DNA of 64,000 nt from Steinernema hermaphroditum (taxonomy: Eukaryota > Nematoda > Chromadorea > Rhabditida > Steinernematidae), in assembly GCA_030435675.1 (NCBI GenBank), contig CM059624.1, forward strand, positions 10,254,769 to 10,318,768, written 5' to 3'. Position 1 is the stretch's first letter. Each line of letters starts with the position of its first letter. This document shows, piece by piece, positions 45,983 through 59,229 of this stretch. Both the position numbers and the translations under genes were made by a program. The notes under the pieces were generated by a model. It saw nothing but the letters and a program-made list of their open reading frames with translations, had not been told where the DNA came from and made no database searches.

Positions 45983-48336
45983 ATGATGACTCTGTACGCG
46001 GCTCTCCTCCCGCTCTTCCTCCTTTCCAGCTGTTCTGCCTTACATTTCGGGCCGGGTTCCACGTTTTCCATCGGAGATTCTGATTTTCTTCTCAACGGAA
46101 AGCCCTTCCGCTACATCAGTGGAGGTGTCCACTACTTCCGGATCCCATCGGCCCTCTGGAACGACCGTCTCCAGAGGATTCGTGCTGCAGGCCTGAACGC
46201 CATCCAGTTCTACACCCCTTGGAACTTTCACGAAGAACGTCCAGGAGAGTGAGTGAAAGCGGAAAAGCAGATTTCTTAGGCGCGTGCAGGTTCAACTTCA
46301 AAGGTGACCGCGATATAGGTCGGTTCTTGGAGTTGGCCAGAGACAACGAACTCTATGCCCTGGTTCGTGTCGGTCCCTACACGGGAGGGGAGTGGGAAAA
46401 CGGAGGACTTCCCTGGTGGATCCTCAAGGAGAAGGACATCAAGATGCGGACTCACGACCCGAGGTACGCTTTGAGGGAGCCTCCTATAGATCTTCGTCTT
46501 GCAGATTTCTAAGATTGGTCGACAGGTGGTACAAGGCCCTCTTGGAGCACCTCAGACCTCTTCTTCTGAAAAACGGAGGAAATGTTCTCATGCTGCAAGT
46601 AGAGAACGAGTACGGGGAATACTGGACTTGTGACCACGAGTACACAGAGTGGGTGAGGGACGCCATTTGGAACCAAGTTGGTAAGGACGTCGTCCTCTAC
46701 ACCAGTTGGTCAGCTTCCAAAGAGCTTCGAAAGTGTGTCTTTTAGCTGATCAGCCGTATGAGAAATCGCTTTCGTGCGGAACAGTCGCCGGAGTGTTTCC
46801 GACGATCGATTTTGGACCGGCGTCGCACAGCGACATCGACAGCGCCTTCGCACTTCACAGGAGATTCTACCAGAGAGGTACTTTTGGAGAACCTTCGATG
46901 GAAATCTGTCTACTCAAATCGCTCTTTAGGACCGTACGTGAATAGCGAACTGTATCCGGGCTGGATGGTGAAGTGGGGTCAATCCGAAGAACGGAACCCA
47001 TCCTTGGACCTGGTGATCGGCTCGTCGAACTACATCTACTCGAGATACAACGCCTCTTTCAACTACTACATGTTCCACGGAGGGACGAATTTCGAATTTT
47101 GGGTGGGATCACAGCCGGATTCTTCGGTTCGGTCGAGATTCCGAGCGATTTTAAGGGTTAACCTAGGAAATCACTTCCTATGACTACTACGCCCCGATAT
47201 CCGAAGCCGGCGACATAACCTTCAAGTACACAGCCATCAGGAATTGGATAAAATCTATTCCCGACTGGAGTCATCCACCTTTGGCCCTTCCAAAGAACAA
47301 CACGTGGGCGTTCCTCAGTTCTCTGGATCATAAACAATGTTTAGAAAAGTGGCTTACGGGTCGGTCCAACTGAATCACGCTGGCCATATCTTCGATTTGA
47401 GAAGAAACGTCACGGAGAAGTGCGCCATGTCGGTCGATCCTCTGAGTTTTGAGGAGATGGACGTTCCTTTTGGATACGTTCTCTACGAGACCAACTTGAC
47501 GGCGGGAGGCAAAAAACTAAGCATTGCTGACTTCAAGGACTACGTCTACGTGTATGTGGATGGAGACTATAAGGTTACAGAAGAAGATCATGTAAAAGAT
47601 TGGTGTATTTATAGGGTGTCTTGGTAGATGGTTTCTATGGTTATCAGCGACGATCCTTGGAGGTGAATGCTCGTCCTGGACAGACTTTGATTCTTGTTGT
47701 GGAAAATCGAGGGAGAATCTCCTATGATACGATCAACGATTACAAGGTGACAAACTAACACTACTGATTCACTTTTGACTAGCAGGGCATTCTCTCCAAA
47801 GTGTTCCTCGACGGACAGGTCCTCTCTGGCTGGAAGCAGTGCTCTTTGAACCCTGAAAAAGTGAATGGACCTATGGCCGAATTGAAATTCTCTGATTTGT
47901 GGAAAGGCGGAAACATCTTTGTGGGCACGTTCGACGCTCCCATCAAAGCCGACACCTTCTTGGACACCCGTGGCTGGGGAAAGGGCCAAGTCTACATCAA
48001 CGGAAGGAACATAGGACGGTACTGGGCCAAGGCTGGCCCGCAGGTATCCACCTTCTTGTGGTTTATGGTGAACGTGAACATTTGCAGAAAACTCTATACA
48101 TTCCGGGTTGTTTCCTGAAGGACAAGAACAGAATCGTTGTGATGGAGCTGCTGGGAACGAGAATGTGTCCCGACTCGAAGTGCTTCGCCAACTTCATCGA
48201 CTATCCTGTCTATGAGTATGCAGCGCCAGATAGCACGAAACCCTTCGATCCTCCCGCTTCCCCTAAAGTACACATCAAGTATGCATATAAGATAGATATC
48301 TTATCGTTTTGGGAAATTATCGCGAGTTTTAAGTGA
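45983..48336 (+). CDS. GH35 beta-galactosidase, copy 2
   Basis: Ten exons: 45983..46248, 46290..46463, 46505..46704, 46746..46877, 46930..47126, 47167..47303, 47345..47573, 47615..47746, 47786..48043, 48088..48336; 657 aa. Signal peptide [19 protein letters not shown], then GH35 motifs as in copy 1: [35 protein letters not shown], acid/base in ENEYG (E182), nucleophile in NSELYPGW (E264), [26 protein letters not shown]. Exon sizes 174, 200, 132, 137 and 229 nt equal those of copy 1; copy 2 has one additional intron (47747-47785). The C-terminus is longer, with a C-rich [13 protein letters not shown]. The upstream ATG at 45978 is followed at once by a stop, so 45983 or 45986 is used. Confidence 0.95.
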
Positions 48337-49907
48337 TTCACCATGTCGATAAAAACTTATTTTTGACGGACTGGAATGCGACATTCAAAGTCAGAGTGGA
48401 ACGGACTGATTTTTTAAAGCTAGTTCTTTAAACTGGCGGTAGACATCACGGACAAAAAATTGTAATTCTGCTGGTGAACCGGTTCTGCAAAAGGACGAGG
48501 CGAAAAAAAAAACGACTGAAGGTCTTTCGCTGAGGGAGATGTGTTCTGATCAGGGGTACCGACGCAGTAGAATTTGCAAATTGTCCGCAGGGCCCCTTTC
48601 GGTGCAAATGTTGCGGCCGACTGGCCGTTTTTATACAGAACATTTAGAAACATAAAAAATTGGGACAGCTTGCACAAAAATTTATTGCACAAACCGTGTT
48701 TTAGTTCAGCGCAGAACGCATTTCTCTAAAATCGCTTTAGGAGGATAGTCCACGGAGAGCAACATTCGATCGCAACATTTAGAATGACTGATGGGTAGTC
48801 GTCTTTTTCTGTGAGTCGGGTTCTGAATGGTGGTCTGACTGCATTCCCGGGTGAGTGAGGAGAAGAAGATGGCTCCTGTAAAGCCCACTGATTACCCTCT
48901 TCAGTGTTTTTTCTGTCAGTTTTTTAAATAAATATGTTTTCTTTTCCATTTTGAAGTTCTCGACCACCCAACAACTGACACGCAGAATGGTCCGAGTGCG
49001 TCTGCTGGACAGGACCGGGTGGCCTCGAGGCGTAACTGACGTGAAGGACATTGATGAAGCCGCAAGAAGCAGAAAAATATAGCTTTGCCTGGAAAAATGG
49101 CGTCTTCCAGTGAAGAGGCCTTAGGAGGATCACGGACCCGATGGAATGACGAATTGACGAAGAAACTGGGCAGCAAAAGACGGATGCACTGAATGTACCG
49201 ATAAAGTCGATATCGTATACGCACGGAAATAGACGATATTACACAGCGCCCTCTTCATTCGAGAAATGTTACTATGGCGACATTTATGATGTCTGGAGAG
49301 CGTTGCAGAACCAGTTTGTAGCGTCTGTTTATGTGAAGACCTTTGAAGATGCTTCGAAAAGCGTTGCAACCGCTAAATGAATGGAATTACGTAAGACGTT
49401 CTGGATATTGAGGTTTTAGGAATTTTAAATGATAAGAAACGGACTGCAAGCCGAAGTGGAAAGATGAGGGGTTTCGTTTGAAGCAGTTTCGTTCGATACT
49501 GCTTGATGAACTCCTTGGTTATGCTACAGCATGATTACCCTGGAAATTCAACTTCAACTGCAGTTCAGATACTTATTGATGGATAGCGCAGCACCGCTGC
49601 ATGGTTTTCGGCTCAATAAATGTTGTAACCGAAACGGGTTTCGCGCACTTTCACTGTAGCTGTACGTACTTTGTGTGAGGGGGCGGCGGCGCTTCCCTGA
49701 AGAATTGCGGTCGCAGTGAAGCGCAGTCGCCAAAAACAAAAGACGGTCGGAGAAACGTAATTAGCGTCTCCCGCCCGTCTGAGGTTTCTTCTGCGCTGCC
49801 GCAAAAAGCGAGCAGTTAATGACGCGTCTGAGATACTGTACCTTTCCGAAGAGACCTCCGATTACTCTTCATTGTGAACAGTTCTTTCGATTTCAGTTCT
49901 TCCAAAG
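48337..49907. other. Intergenic region
   Basis: About 1.6 kb between copy 2 of the beta-galactosidase and CYP copy C. No exon or RNA gene recognised. Confidence 0.45.
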
Positions 49908-52900
49908 ATGCATATCCTCGTGTACGTCGCCCTCTTCGTCGCGGGCATCGTCATCTTCTACGGTAAGACGCTACTCAAAGCGCTTCGGAGACGACGCCGC
50001 CTTGTGAAACTGATCGATCAGATCCCGGGGCCTCCTTCCTATCCCATCGTCGGGTCGGCACTAAACTTCTCACCGAATAGCTTGAGTGAGTCATCTCTAG
50101 GTGCCATTCGGAAGGTGTGCGTTGCAGACTTCACCTACCAGATGGAGTACTATTTCCGAACATTCGCAGAACAGCCAGATAACGGAGGTCTTCTGAAGAT
50201 CTGGATAGGACCCGTTCCTATCATCATCGCCACCAAAGCTGAAACCATCAAGGTAACACTAACAATGAACAATCCAGGAGCATTTCTTTAGACCATCCTC
50301 GAAAGTCAAACGTTGATCTCAAAACCGCCGGAGTACGGTATCATCGAGAAATGGCTCGGACAGGGACTTCTCACAAGGTCTGCCTCCTATATGTTCCAAT
50401 GAAAGAGCTTTTCAGCACAGGACAAAAGTGGTTCCAGCGGAGGAAGCTTCTGACGCCGACTTTCCACTTCTCCGTCTTGGCAAACTTCATCCCTATCTTC
50501 AACTCGCAGGCCGACGTAAGCTAATAAAAGGCGACCTGTTCCGACGCGAGCGTTCAGGTGTTTCTTGATACTTTGACCCGACACGAGGATGGAAGGCAGT
50601 TCGATATTTTCCCCTATATTAAACTCTGTGCACTCGATGTGATATCAGGTAAGCGCGATTATAAACCAGGACAGGCAGGAGTAAGATAATGATCTGTAAG
50701 CTTTAAGCTCTGTACTGCGGAGGTGTGTTGAGATTACCACTAAGACAAACAATTATTTTTCTTCTAATAATTTAATTATATATAAATTACGAATTAACCA
50801 TTTTTTTTGTACAGAATTGCAAACAAACGCGATCATCGATTCCCCTATGCATTCTGGTTCCAATCATAAATTGCAGTTAGTGGAACTTCCCTAAAGGAGA
50901 AAAAGTCCTAAATAACCCACGGTTATTTAGTGCTCATCCACATTCGTAAAAACTCACTTATGCTACGAGAGTGAGAAATATTTTATAAAGACGTTTAAAG
51001 AAAAACAGCAAAAAAAATTTTTCGTGCATTCAGCTTTCCACGATGAGGACTTGGTAGTGATCAGAGTTGTCCGGGTACACCCCCGTCTCCAAAACCCGAA
51101 CTTTCGGGTACACCCCCGTCTCCAAAACCCTGTTTTTGTTTGGGACCCTGTCACTGCACGCTTGTTATGGCTCTTTCACAAGGTGCCCTTACCGGCGCCG
51201 GCGGCGGCACCGGCACCGTTTTTTCTGTTTGCCTGTTCACAAGGGACGTTCTGACTTAAATTCGTATGTTCGGATCAGTGTGGCCCCACCGCGATTTGCG
51301 TGAACTATCAATTATTTTTCAAATTTTAGGAAATGCCATAGGTTTGGCTAGATCAGATTGAATTAGCCGAACTTATGACATTTCCTAAAATTCGAAAATA
51401 ATTGACATCTTAGGCAAATCGTGGTGGGACCACACTGGGCCGGCGCCGGTGGCAACGTGAACAGAAAACGGTGCCGGAGACGGCTCCGGTGCCGGCGAGC
51501 TTGTGAAAGATACTTTAGTCACAGGAAATTATTGTAATAAAAGCTAGTTCTCCGAAAATCGACAAAAAACGACATTCAGGTGGAACTTTCAAAATGACTG
51601 ATCGGATGATGAATGAGCAGGTAGTTGTTGATCACAATGAGCAGTCTACGCCCACTAAGATTGAAAAAGCTTCAATAGGGTCCGTTTTGAAGAGAAATCG
51701 TGCTTTTCTTCATCAAAATTACCTCAGAGTCAGCTAAAACGTCGTAAATACTGTAAATTACTAAATACGTATAAATTCCATGCTACAATCTTTCCACGCC
51801 CGGCGTTCCCATGTAGTACATTTTCCTGGGATAAAACGTTAATAGAGGTTTCTGCGTACGCTTTAAAACACGAAAGCGATAGAAAAAAGTGATCATAACA
51901 TTAGTATCACGTCGGGACCCGGATAAGAATGTTGATCAAGTTGCGGTCATTTCTTACCAAGTTTTCTTTAACTTACTAAGGTTATTAGACGTGCCTAGGT
52001 TAGCAACTTGACTATTTATTATCATCATATCGCGCCAATACTTGAAGATTTCCGAGGTGAATCTATTTACATCCCCACCATTGTACATGCCATACTGTAG
52101 GGAAGTCTAGATTATCCGCAAACCACGATCACTAGCTTCTTCCAGAAACGGCGATGGGAGTGTCGATGAACGCGCAGGTGGGCGAGAACGAGCAATACGT
52201 GGCCGCCGTCCGGCGACTGACCGAACTCATCTGGCACCAGATGAGGTTCCCGTGGCTGTGGCTCAAACCCGTTTGGTACGGTACTGGAATGGGCTACGAG
52301 TTCGACAGATGCGTCGACGTCGTCGAGGGAATGACCACCAAGGTAGCGCTAGGCGATATTATATGAGTGATCGGTTTCTGCTAGGTCATCGCGGAGAGGA
52401 AGAAGCAGCTGCAGGAGGAACGGGAACTGGAGGAGTACGACTTCGAGACTATGGGGAAGAAGAAGCTGGCCTTCTTGGATCTGCTTCTGGAGAAGCAGGA
52501 GGAGAGCAAACTGACCGATAGTGACATCAGAGAGGAGGTGGACACCTTCATGTTCGAGGGCCACGAGACTGTCTCCAGCACTCTGGGCTACTTCATATCG
52601 ACGATGGGGAACTATCTTCAGCACCAGGACAAGGTCTTCCAAGAACTTGACAGTATCTTCCGTTAGTGCGCCAGATTCTGGGAGCACAGCCTCACAGTGA
52701 TTTCTGTTCAGAAGGAGAGGAGCGAGACGTGACTCCAGAAGACCTCAAACGAATGCCTTTCTTGGAGCAGTGCATGAAGGAGTGCATTAGGATCCTGCCC
52801 ACCGTTCCTTTGATTGGAAGGTACATTTCGGAGGAGACGAAGATCGGAGACTACACGATTCCCGAGGGATTGACCGTCATGATCGCCCCCTTCGCCACTC

Positions 52901-53226
52901 AGAGAGACGAAAGGGTAGGCCGTTGTATCCTGACTAGATGTTAGTTTCTTCAGTTCTTCCAAAACCCGGACATCTTCGACCCAGAGCGTTTCACCCTCGA
53001 CAAAGTAGGCAAACGGAGTCCCTACAGCTTCCTGCCCTTCTCTGCGGGACCCAGGAACTGTATCGGCCAGAAGTTCGCCATGACCGAACAGAAAATCATT
53101 CTGGCGAAGCTGTTCCGCAAGTACCGAGTCATCTCGATGTTGACCGACTTGGAGAACCGAGGCCTTCCGGAGTTAGTCCTAAAACCGAGCAGAGGGTTCC
53201 CGGTGCGAATTGAGCCTCGGTACTGA
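49908..53226 (+). CDS. Cytochrome P450, CYP4-type, copy C
   Basis: Nine exons: 49908..50085, 50128..50252, 50292..50377, 50416..50515, 50558..50648, 52146..52342, 52385..52661, 52712..52914, 52954..53226; 509 aa. TM anchor, IPGPPSYP hinge, KWFQRRK in helix C, I-helix FEGHETVSS with the CYP4 Glu, KECIR in helix K, and heme loop [11 protein letters not shown]. Exon borders match copies A and B (125, 86, 100 and 197 nt exons are the same size as in B), but the fifth intron has grown to 1,497 nt (50649-52145) and holds a foldback element, and the big exon of A/B is split by an extra intron (52662-52711). The sequence is much more diverged than A and B from each other. Poly(A) signal AATAAA at 53253-53258. 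The start follows GATTTCAG by 12 nt. Confidence 0.94.
51072..51130 (+). repeat. Two-copy direct repeat, 33-bp period
   Basis: A 26-bp sequence starting CGGGTACACCCCCGTCTCC occurs at 51072-51097 and again, identical, at 51105-51130. It lies about 40 bp before the foldback element. Confidence 0.85.
51171..51511. mobile_element. Foldback (MITE-like) element in an intron of CYP copy C
   Basis: Long imperfect inverted repeat of about 170 bp per arm, centred near 51345. The outer ends are complementary (51172-51182 against 51500-51510); inner parts such as 51277-51291 against 51425-51439 and AATTTTAGGAAATG at 51322-51335 against CATTTCCTAAAATT at 51378-51391 pair well. The arms contain GC-rich GCCGGCACCG blocks. 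No coding capacity, so a non-autonomous element or hairpin-forming duplication. Confidence 0.75.
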
Positions 53227-55578
53227 GAAGATGTTAAATATAAATGGTTGGAAATAAAAACACAAATAAGAAATTGTTCTTCGAATTGAGAGAGGACTAA
53301 AAACACGAAAAAAGAAGGCTTAAAAAGTGAAAAATATGACGTTAAAATGCTCTTAGGCCTTCCATTAAAATAGAGTACATTTGATTAATTTCGACTTCAC
53401 GAACGCCAAAGTTGGACCATTGGTTGTGGATGACGGTCAAAATGTCCATTTAAAAATGATCAGAATGCTGAAAATCCTTATTTGTTTTCAATATATGGTC
53501 TTGCAATGTCCTACACCGGCATCTTCCGCTCGGTCAGTGAGTGTTTCATCATGTTTTCTATCGTCACGCGCCATCATTATCTGTGCTCATTCACTAACCA
53601 TTCTAACTATGTGATGCGAACTGATCGCACCACAAACTGTCGATAGCGGTACATAATGAATTTCGTGTGCACATAATTCCAAACCTGTGCACAATTCTTG
53701 AACAGAGCCGCGGTACCGTATTTCTAAATTAGGGTATTACATTTGGTTGGTTTCTATGCCCGGCTTCAAACGCCAAAGTTGGAACATTGGGCTATGGCTA
53801 GCGATCAAAATGGCCAATTGAAAAATTACCAGAATGGTCAAAATATTTATTTTATCTTAGGTTGTTCTGTAATACTTTTGCGTGCAGCTTTCGAAGACAG
53901 GAGTCAAAATAAATAAATGATAAAAAAGAAAAAAGAATAAATAAAACCACAGGAATTCCAGAATGACAGGAACATCTGCTGTATTTTTAAAACTTTAAAC
54001 TTTTCCTTAATTTCTATAACTTCTGTGCCTGCGGCTCTCGTTTTTCTACTTCAAAACTGTTTCACCGTCATGTGATCACTGAACACACAAACCGTCGTTA
54101 TCACCGATTACTCACTAACTATGCTAACCATGCGAGATGAGGTGATCGTGTCACGGGCCACAGATAGCGGTCCCTTCCGGCGATCCCATTGCTCTCCACA
54201 AAGAGGAAGAAATAGTGCACCTCAGTGTACACCAGAGATCGATTTTGCAGAGTGTTTCTCAATATATAGCAAAACCGCATCAAAAGCAGCATCGATCATC
54301 GAACGTCGAAATGTCGCCTCCGCTATCTTTGACCCCAGATAGCGTCGAAACTCCACTTCCGACCATAAGACTCCAGGCGCCCTTCGGACCATCGCAGACC
54401 CCGTCCGCTTAGGGGCGACCGGCAGCCACCGTCTGCGGCGCTTAGTCCGTCGGCGCGATCGCTCTTCGTCGCCGTCTTGTTGCGATCGAATTCGCCTATC
54501 GCCGATATCGACATTTTGTTTATTTGTGTGCAAGGCGCGTTTTTCTTTTTGTCCGCAGTGCCAGCCGCACGACGTGTTTGTGGACTGATTTTGTTTGCAT
54601 GATGAAGTGTTGTCAACAGGGAAAGGTGCGGTTTGTTTGTCGTGTTTTGACCTTGACCACTGATTGCGGCGCTCTTATTGATCTGAAAACTGTTTGAATC
54701 GAATGGTTTTAGAAGCCTCTCTTTCTGAAACCATCCCTTTTTGAAAGATAGTGATCTATGTGATCTCTGGTGTAGATCACTTCGTTTGCTTGTTGAAAGA
54801 CGTTCTTGGTGCAAGATGTGTGGTTCTACATGAATGGAAAAGGACGCTCCTTTAATGTCCACATTCTAAAAGATCGGAATTCGTGAAACGTGATGCTCGA
54901 AATGTGTACATTATGATTGTGGTCATGACAAAGCGCATTTGCAGTTCTGCTTTTCACGCGTGGAGAGGGACTGTCGGGTGCTTGAAGGGAAACTTTGAAG
55001 ATCAAGTGAACACTCCTAATCCTAGTCCTAAACGATCTTCTAATTCTTCGATTCGTAAGAAAGCGAAGCATGAGAATGTGACGCCAGGCGCCAGTGATGA
55101 GTAAGAGTCTAAAGGGACGCCTTTCAAAGAGCAAAATACGTTTTACGTGGATCGTTTTAGTGTGTTTTCGATATTGCATAGAACTACTACCGTATCAGTG
55201 TTATCACTTTTTCGGTGCTTTGGGTCATTTTCCCCCGAACGCCCCTCGAAGTTGTTTGTTTCTCCTTCATCGCCCTATTATCAACGGCGGCATTTTCGGC
55301 AAAAACCGGTTTGACAACACCTCTCCACTTCTTTTCTCTTCGCTTCATCGCTCGTCTTCCTACTTGGGAGTTTCCAAGCCATTGCATCATTTTTTGGTGC
55401 TTACCTTCCTATCAGGAAATCCCCAAAACTGTGGCGTAGCCGACCTCTGTTTGTCCGGTTTATTCCGAAATTAGTCCAGCGCGACGTAATCCACCTTCGC
55501 CGCGGCGGCGTCGCGTGATACTCGCCTGCGCGGAACTAATGAGTTCCTCAGATTTCCATTATCGCCGTTGCAGCCGTC
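53227..55578. other. Long intergenic region with a diverged duplication
   Basis: About 2.35 kb. Segments beginning near 53392 and near 53761 resemble each other (shared AACGCCAAAGTTGGA, then GGTCAAAATG/GATCAAAATGGCC, later ACTAAC..T..TAACTATG and GATAGCGGT), so a block of some 250-400 bp was duplicated in direct orientation and has decayed. An open frame at 54883-55104 with a possible donor is unassigned. Confidence 0.5.
53392..54175 (+). repeat. Diverged direct duplication
   Basis: Two related copies, about 53392-53655 and 53761-54175, aligned by eye with substitutions and a large insertion in the second. No coding potential seen. Confidence 0.55.
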
Positions 55579-58290
55579 ATGGACATCGATTGCCCGCCCG
55601 GCGATATGAACGCCAACGTTGACAGCTTCAACGCCAAAAAGGTGATCGCCGAGACCCTTTTCATCGAAACGGAGGCCAAGATACGGCAGAAGCTCGTCTG
55701 CTACCTCCACGTCAATGAGATCCAGTTCGGATCGGTGGGCGCCTTCGCCTACAAAGACCTCATCCACATCGGGACGGACTATCACAATCGTGGGTGGTCC
55801 TCTGAGTGCCTGTGTGAGATTCTTCTTTCAGCCAAAATCCTAATCATCCGAGCTTTTGTCTTGGAGAAGGCGAAGCGAGTGGAGAGAACGATGAAAGTGG
55901 AGTTAGAGGACGCGGACAGATGCCGAGCTTTTCGTTTGGAATTGGAGCGGAGAAGCGATCGGAAGCGAGCCCGTAAGTGAATTCTGTTTGCACTGACAGC
56001 TGATTAGATGACATGATCGTGTTTACTGTGTGGAATTGCGCCGCAAAGCCGATTAGGTAGTGGGTGCGGCGCTGATGAAAAAGTGCTTGTACACACAGGA
56101 TCCGCCAAAGGTTCTGTCACTGAGAGCCGTGATTTTTAATATCATGAGTTTACGCAGATGTCACCAACGATCAAATTTGGACTTCTTGCAGGTCACTCCG
56201 CTCATTTAGCGGTTCGGGCATCGAAAGATGTTGATGCTAGTACAATTCCAACTTCGGCTTTCTGCTTTTACGTCTACGCACTGCCGCAATTTGTGCGGCT
56301 TAGGCGGTTTTGCTCAAAAGCTCAAAACAGATGTTGTATACATTCATGGCTTAAGTAAGTGGAAATGTAGACCGCATGCCTAAGCGTAATGAGCGAAATA
56401 CGATGTTTTTACACGATTTATATTCCGAATCAGCGGCTTACGTCGTGCAGGACGTCTTATAAATACATAAGAAAGATACAAATCACACCGTAGTCGTTGA
56501 TTTTCTTCTGATTTCGGTGGAGCAGACGAATCCGAACAAAATGCAGCGTTCCCATTAGTTTTCGCGGGCGTCGGAGATGAGCGTCATAGTGAGTTGTAAA
56601 ATGAATGACCAGTGTATGCCCTACCTGTGTGACAGAGCTTTCGGCGGTAAATTAAAGATCAACCTGTAGATAAGAAACGTTATGGACGGAAGGACATGAG
56701 GTTGTAAAAAGGAGCTAAATGTTTTATCTTGTGGTCCATTTCTGATTAAAAAAATAAGCATGAATAGCATAATATTACAATGTCCTGATGATTCTTCTCG
56801 TAGTTGTGCTAATTATTATACAAAACTTCAAAATTTCTACTACTTTTCAGCTCATCGGCCTCGAAACACGTCAGGAAACAAACTTCTCGTGCTCATCAAT
56901 CCATACAGTGGCCAAAAGAAGGCCCTCCAGTTGTGGAACAGCCATGTGGTACCTGTCTTTGAGAAGTCAGAGCTGGACTTTGATGTCGTATTCACAGGTT
57001 CGTGTCTTCGGTCAAACGTCTCTCACAAAGGACGATTTCCAGAAAGGGTCGGTCACGGGACGGAAATCGCCGAGAAACTGGACATAGACGAGTACGACGG
57101 CGTCGCCGTGGTCAGTGGAGACGGCCTCGTGTCCGAAGTGATCACCGGGTTCCTGAAGCGAAGCGACAGAGAAAGGGCCCTCAAGGTGCCCGTTCTCCAC
57201 ATTCCTGGCGGAACTGGAAACGCCCTAGCTGCCTCTCTTTGCTATCACTGCAAGTAAGCTCTGAAGTTCAAGTGCAGGGCTAAACGACTTTAGTGAACCC
57301 TTTTCTGCGAGAGACGTGTTCTGCACAGAGTCGGCCCTTATGGGGGCGAGGCCCCGGTACCTCCCGTTAAGGGTGCTCCACGTCGAGACGGAGCACGACG
57401 GCCACAAGCCCATGTTCTTGAGCGCCGTGTGGGGTCTCATCGCCGACATCGGTAACCATTGGTAGGGGGATACGGTACTGAGAAGAGCGATTCTAGATCT
57501 GGGAAGCGAACGATTTCGATGGGCAGGGATGATCCGTTTGCACATGGAAGCTGTTATCAGAATTGCCCGTAAGTTTATGGCTACCTTGAGAAAGCTTAAC
57601 AAATCCTCTGCAGAACTCCCAACGGTGGCCAAGTACAAAGCGCGGGTCTCTTACAAGCCGGTCAAGGACAAAACCCTTCTTAGGAAAACGAAGCTGAAGG
57701 CGAGCTCACCCAGGGATGTGTTCGGAAAGAGTCACTTCAAGTACACCGAAGTGGTGCCGTGTGAAGGACCGTCTCCCAATCCAGGGCCATCGGAATCGAG
57801 CTTCGAGGAGATATTCAAGGGCACACACTGTGCAGGCCGGGTTCCTCCCTTGGACGAAAGAGTCCCCGACGAGTGGGAGGTGATCGAGGGAGAGTTCGCC
57901 TTCGTGTGCCTCAGCGCCACTTCTCATTTGGGTACCTTGATTTCATAGCTCAGCGTTGAATACATTCTTCTTTCAGGAAGTGACCTACCGTACCTCCCTT
58001 CGCAAAGATTGAACGACGAAGTTTTTTACCTCACTTTGATAGACTGGAAGACGATTCCTTCGAGATTCCACGTCGCCATGATGATGATCACCATAGATCG
58101 GGGCGATCACCTCGACTATCCCTTCTTCCAGGTCATTCCCGTCACCGCCTGCCGCGTAGAGCCCCTGCGCAAGATCCCGAGTGGGTACTTTGCCGTCGAC
58201 GGCGAGCCGTGCAGGTCGGGATCGGCCTTTCAGGTCGCCTCGACTTCCTATTCGGCTACAGTCATGGCAAGACATGAAGTGGACGCATAA
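55579..58290 (+). CDS. sphk-1: Sphingosine kinase
   Basis: Eight exons: 55579..55789, 55832..55972, 56851..56997, 57043..57253, 57294..57451, 57497..57568, 57614..57931, 57977..58290; 523 aa. Makes sphingosine-1-phosphate from sphingosine and ATP. An N-terminal beta-rich segment is followed by the diacylglycerol-kinase-like catalytic core: LLVLINPYSGQKKALQLW (C1), TERVGHGTEIA, VVSGDGLVSEV (SGDG at 191-194, catalytic Asp 193), PGGTGNALAASL (C2/C3), WGLIADIDLGSERFRWAG (C4) and GYFAVDGEP near the end (C5). A roughly 90-residue poorly conserved insert precedes the C-terminal sheet, as in many sphingosine kinases. The start follows a GTTGCAG acceptor by 5 nt. Intron 55973-56850 is 878 nt. Confidence 0.95.
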
Positions 58291-59229
58291 ATCGACTACT
58301 GTTGAACGTTTCGATAAAACCCCGATTACCGTTGATGGCCCACACAAACCTACAACATAACGGCTCTGGAGGCTCTTCGAGGCTCTATCTGGGGGTTGGC
58401 AACACAGCCATTAGGAAAAAAAGGAAGAGATATAGGACCAGGGAGGACGTTGCAATTCTGTATATCACGAAAATTCGAAGGTCAAAAACGTGTGACTGCT
58501 CCAAAAGTACCTCTTTGTTGGTCATTCATACGGTAAATTCCGGTCCGGTTTAGGCTAGGGCATCCGCGGAGACAAGTATGTCACCTTCATTGGTGTAAGT
58601 AATGTCATTATATATGCCCATTTTTTATCTTCGTCTCTCTCTCTCTCTTCATCTTCCTCTCTATCTTCTTCATTAGAGTCGCCGCTAGATTACTTCCGCA
58701 TCGATGTAGATTGAGGTATTTACAGTTCAGATACAGGTCGCTTTCAATTTATTGACATCAGAAATTGTTGTAATGATACAGTATAAATTGATTAGCGTCT
58801 GGAGTTTCTTGTTTGTATTTTTCAGAAAGTTGCCACCTCTTCTCTCCATAATCCCCACAAAACATCTCCTACAAAACGGCGGTCTAGAGCACGTATGTAT
58901 TTCTTCTAATGCTAGATGAAAACACCTTCTCGAACGGAAACACCTCAATCTAAAACACCCCTTTTTACTCGAAGATGTTGACGAAAAAGTAGCGTGTCGC
59001 AAATTCTATTCTATAATTTATTAACACAAAAGGAGATATGGAATACTAAATGAAAATCAGCGATCACAAAATAAAGTATGGAACATATGGATCTATCGAA
59101 AGCTGTCGGATGAAAGCGATAGAGCGTGGTGTGGTGACTGTGGTGAGTGCTATACAATGAGTGGACGCAGACTCGTGTGCAGAAACGAAATATAAATTAC
59201 TCGTATGTCAAAAGAGGATTCGAGGGCGA
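58291..59229. other. Convergent intergenic region with CT-rich tract
   Basis: About 940 bp between convergent stops. A short TC dinucleotide run lies near 58634-58649 in a longer pyrimidine-rich stretch. No exon recognised. Confidence 0.5.

Noticed and set aside
54055..54065. CTGTTTCA, the nematode piRNA promoter core
   Set aside because: A single 8-mer without the extended motif context or clustering; expected by chance.
54883..55104. Ser/Lys-rich open frame ending near a GTAAGA donor
   Set aside because: Could be an upstream exon of an unknown transcript, but no acceptor or downstream exon in matching phase could be linked to sphingosine kinase.
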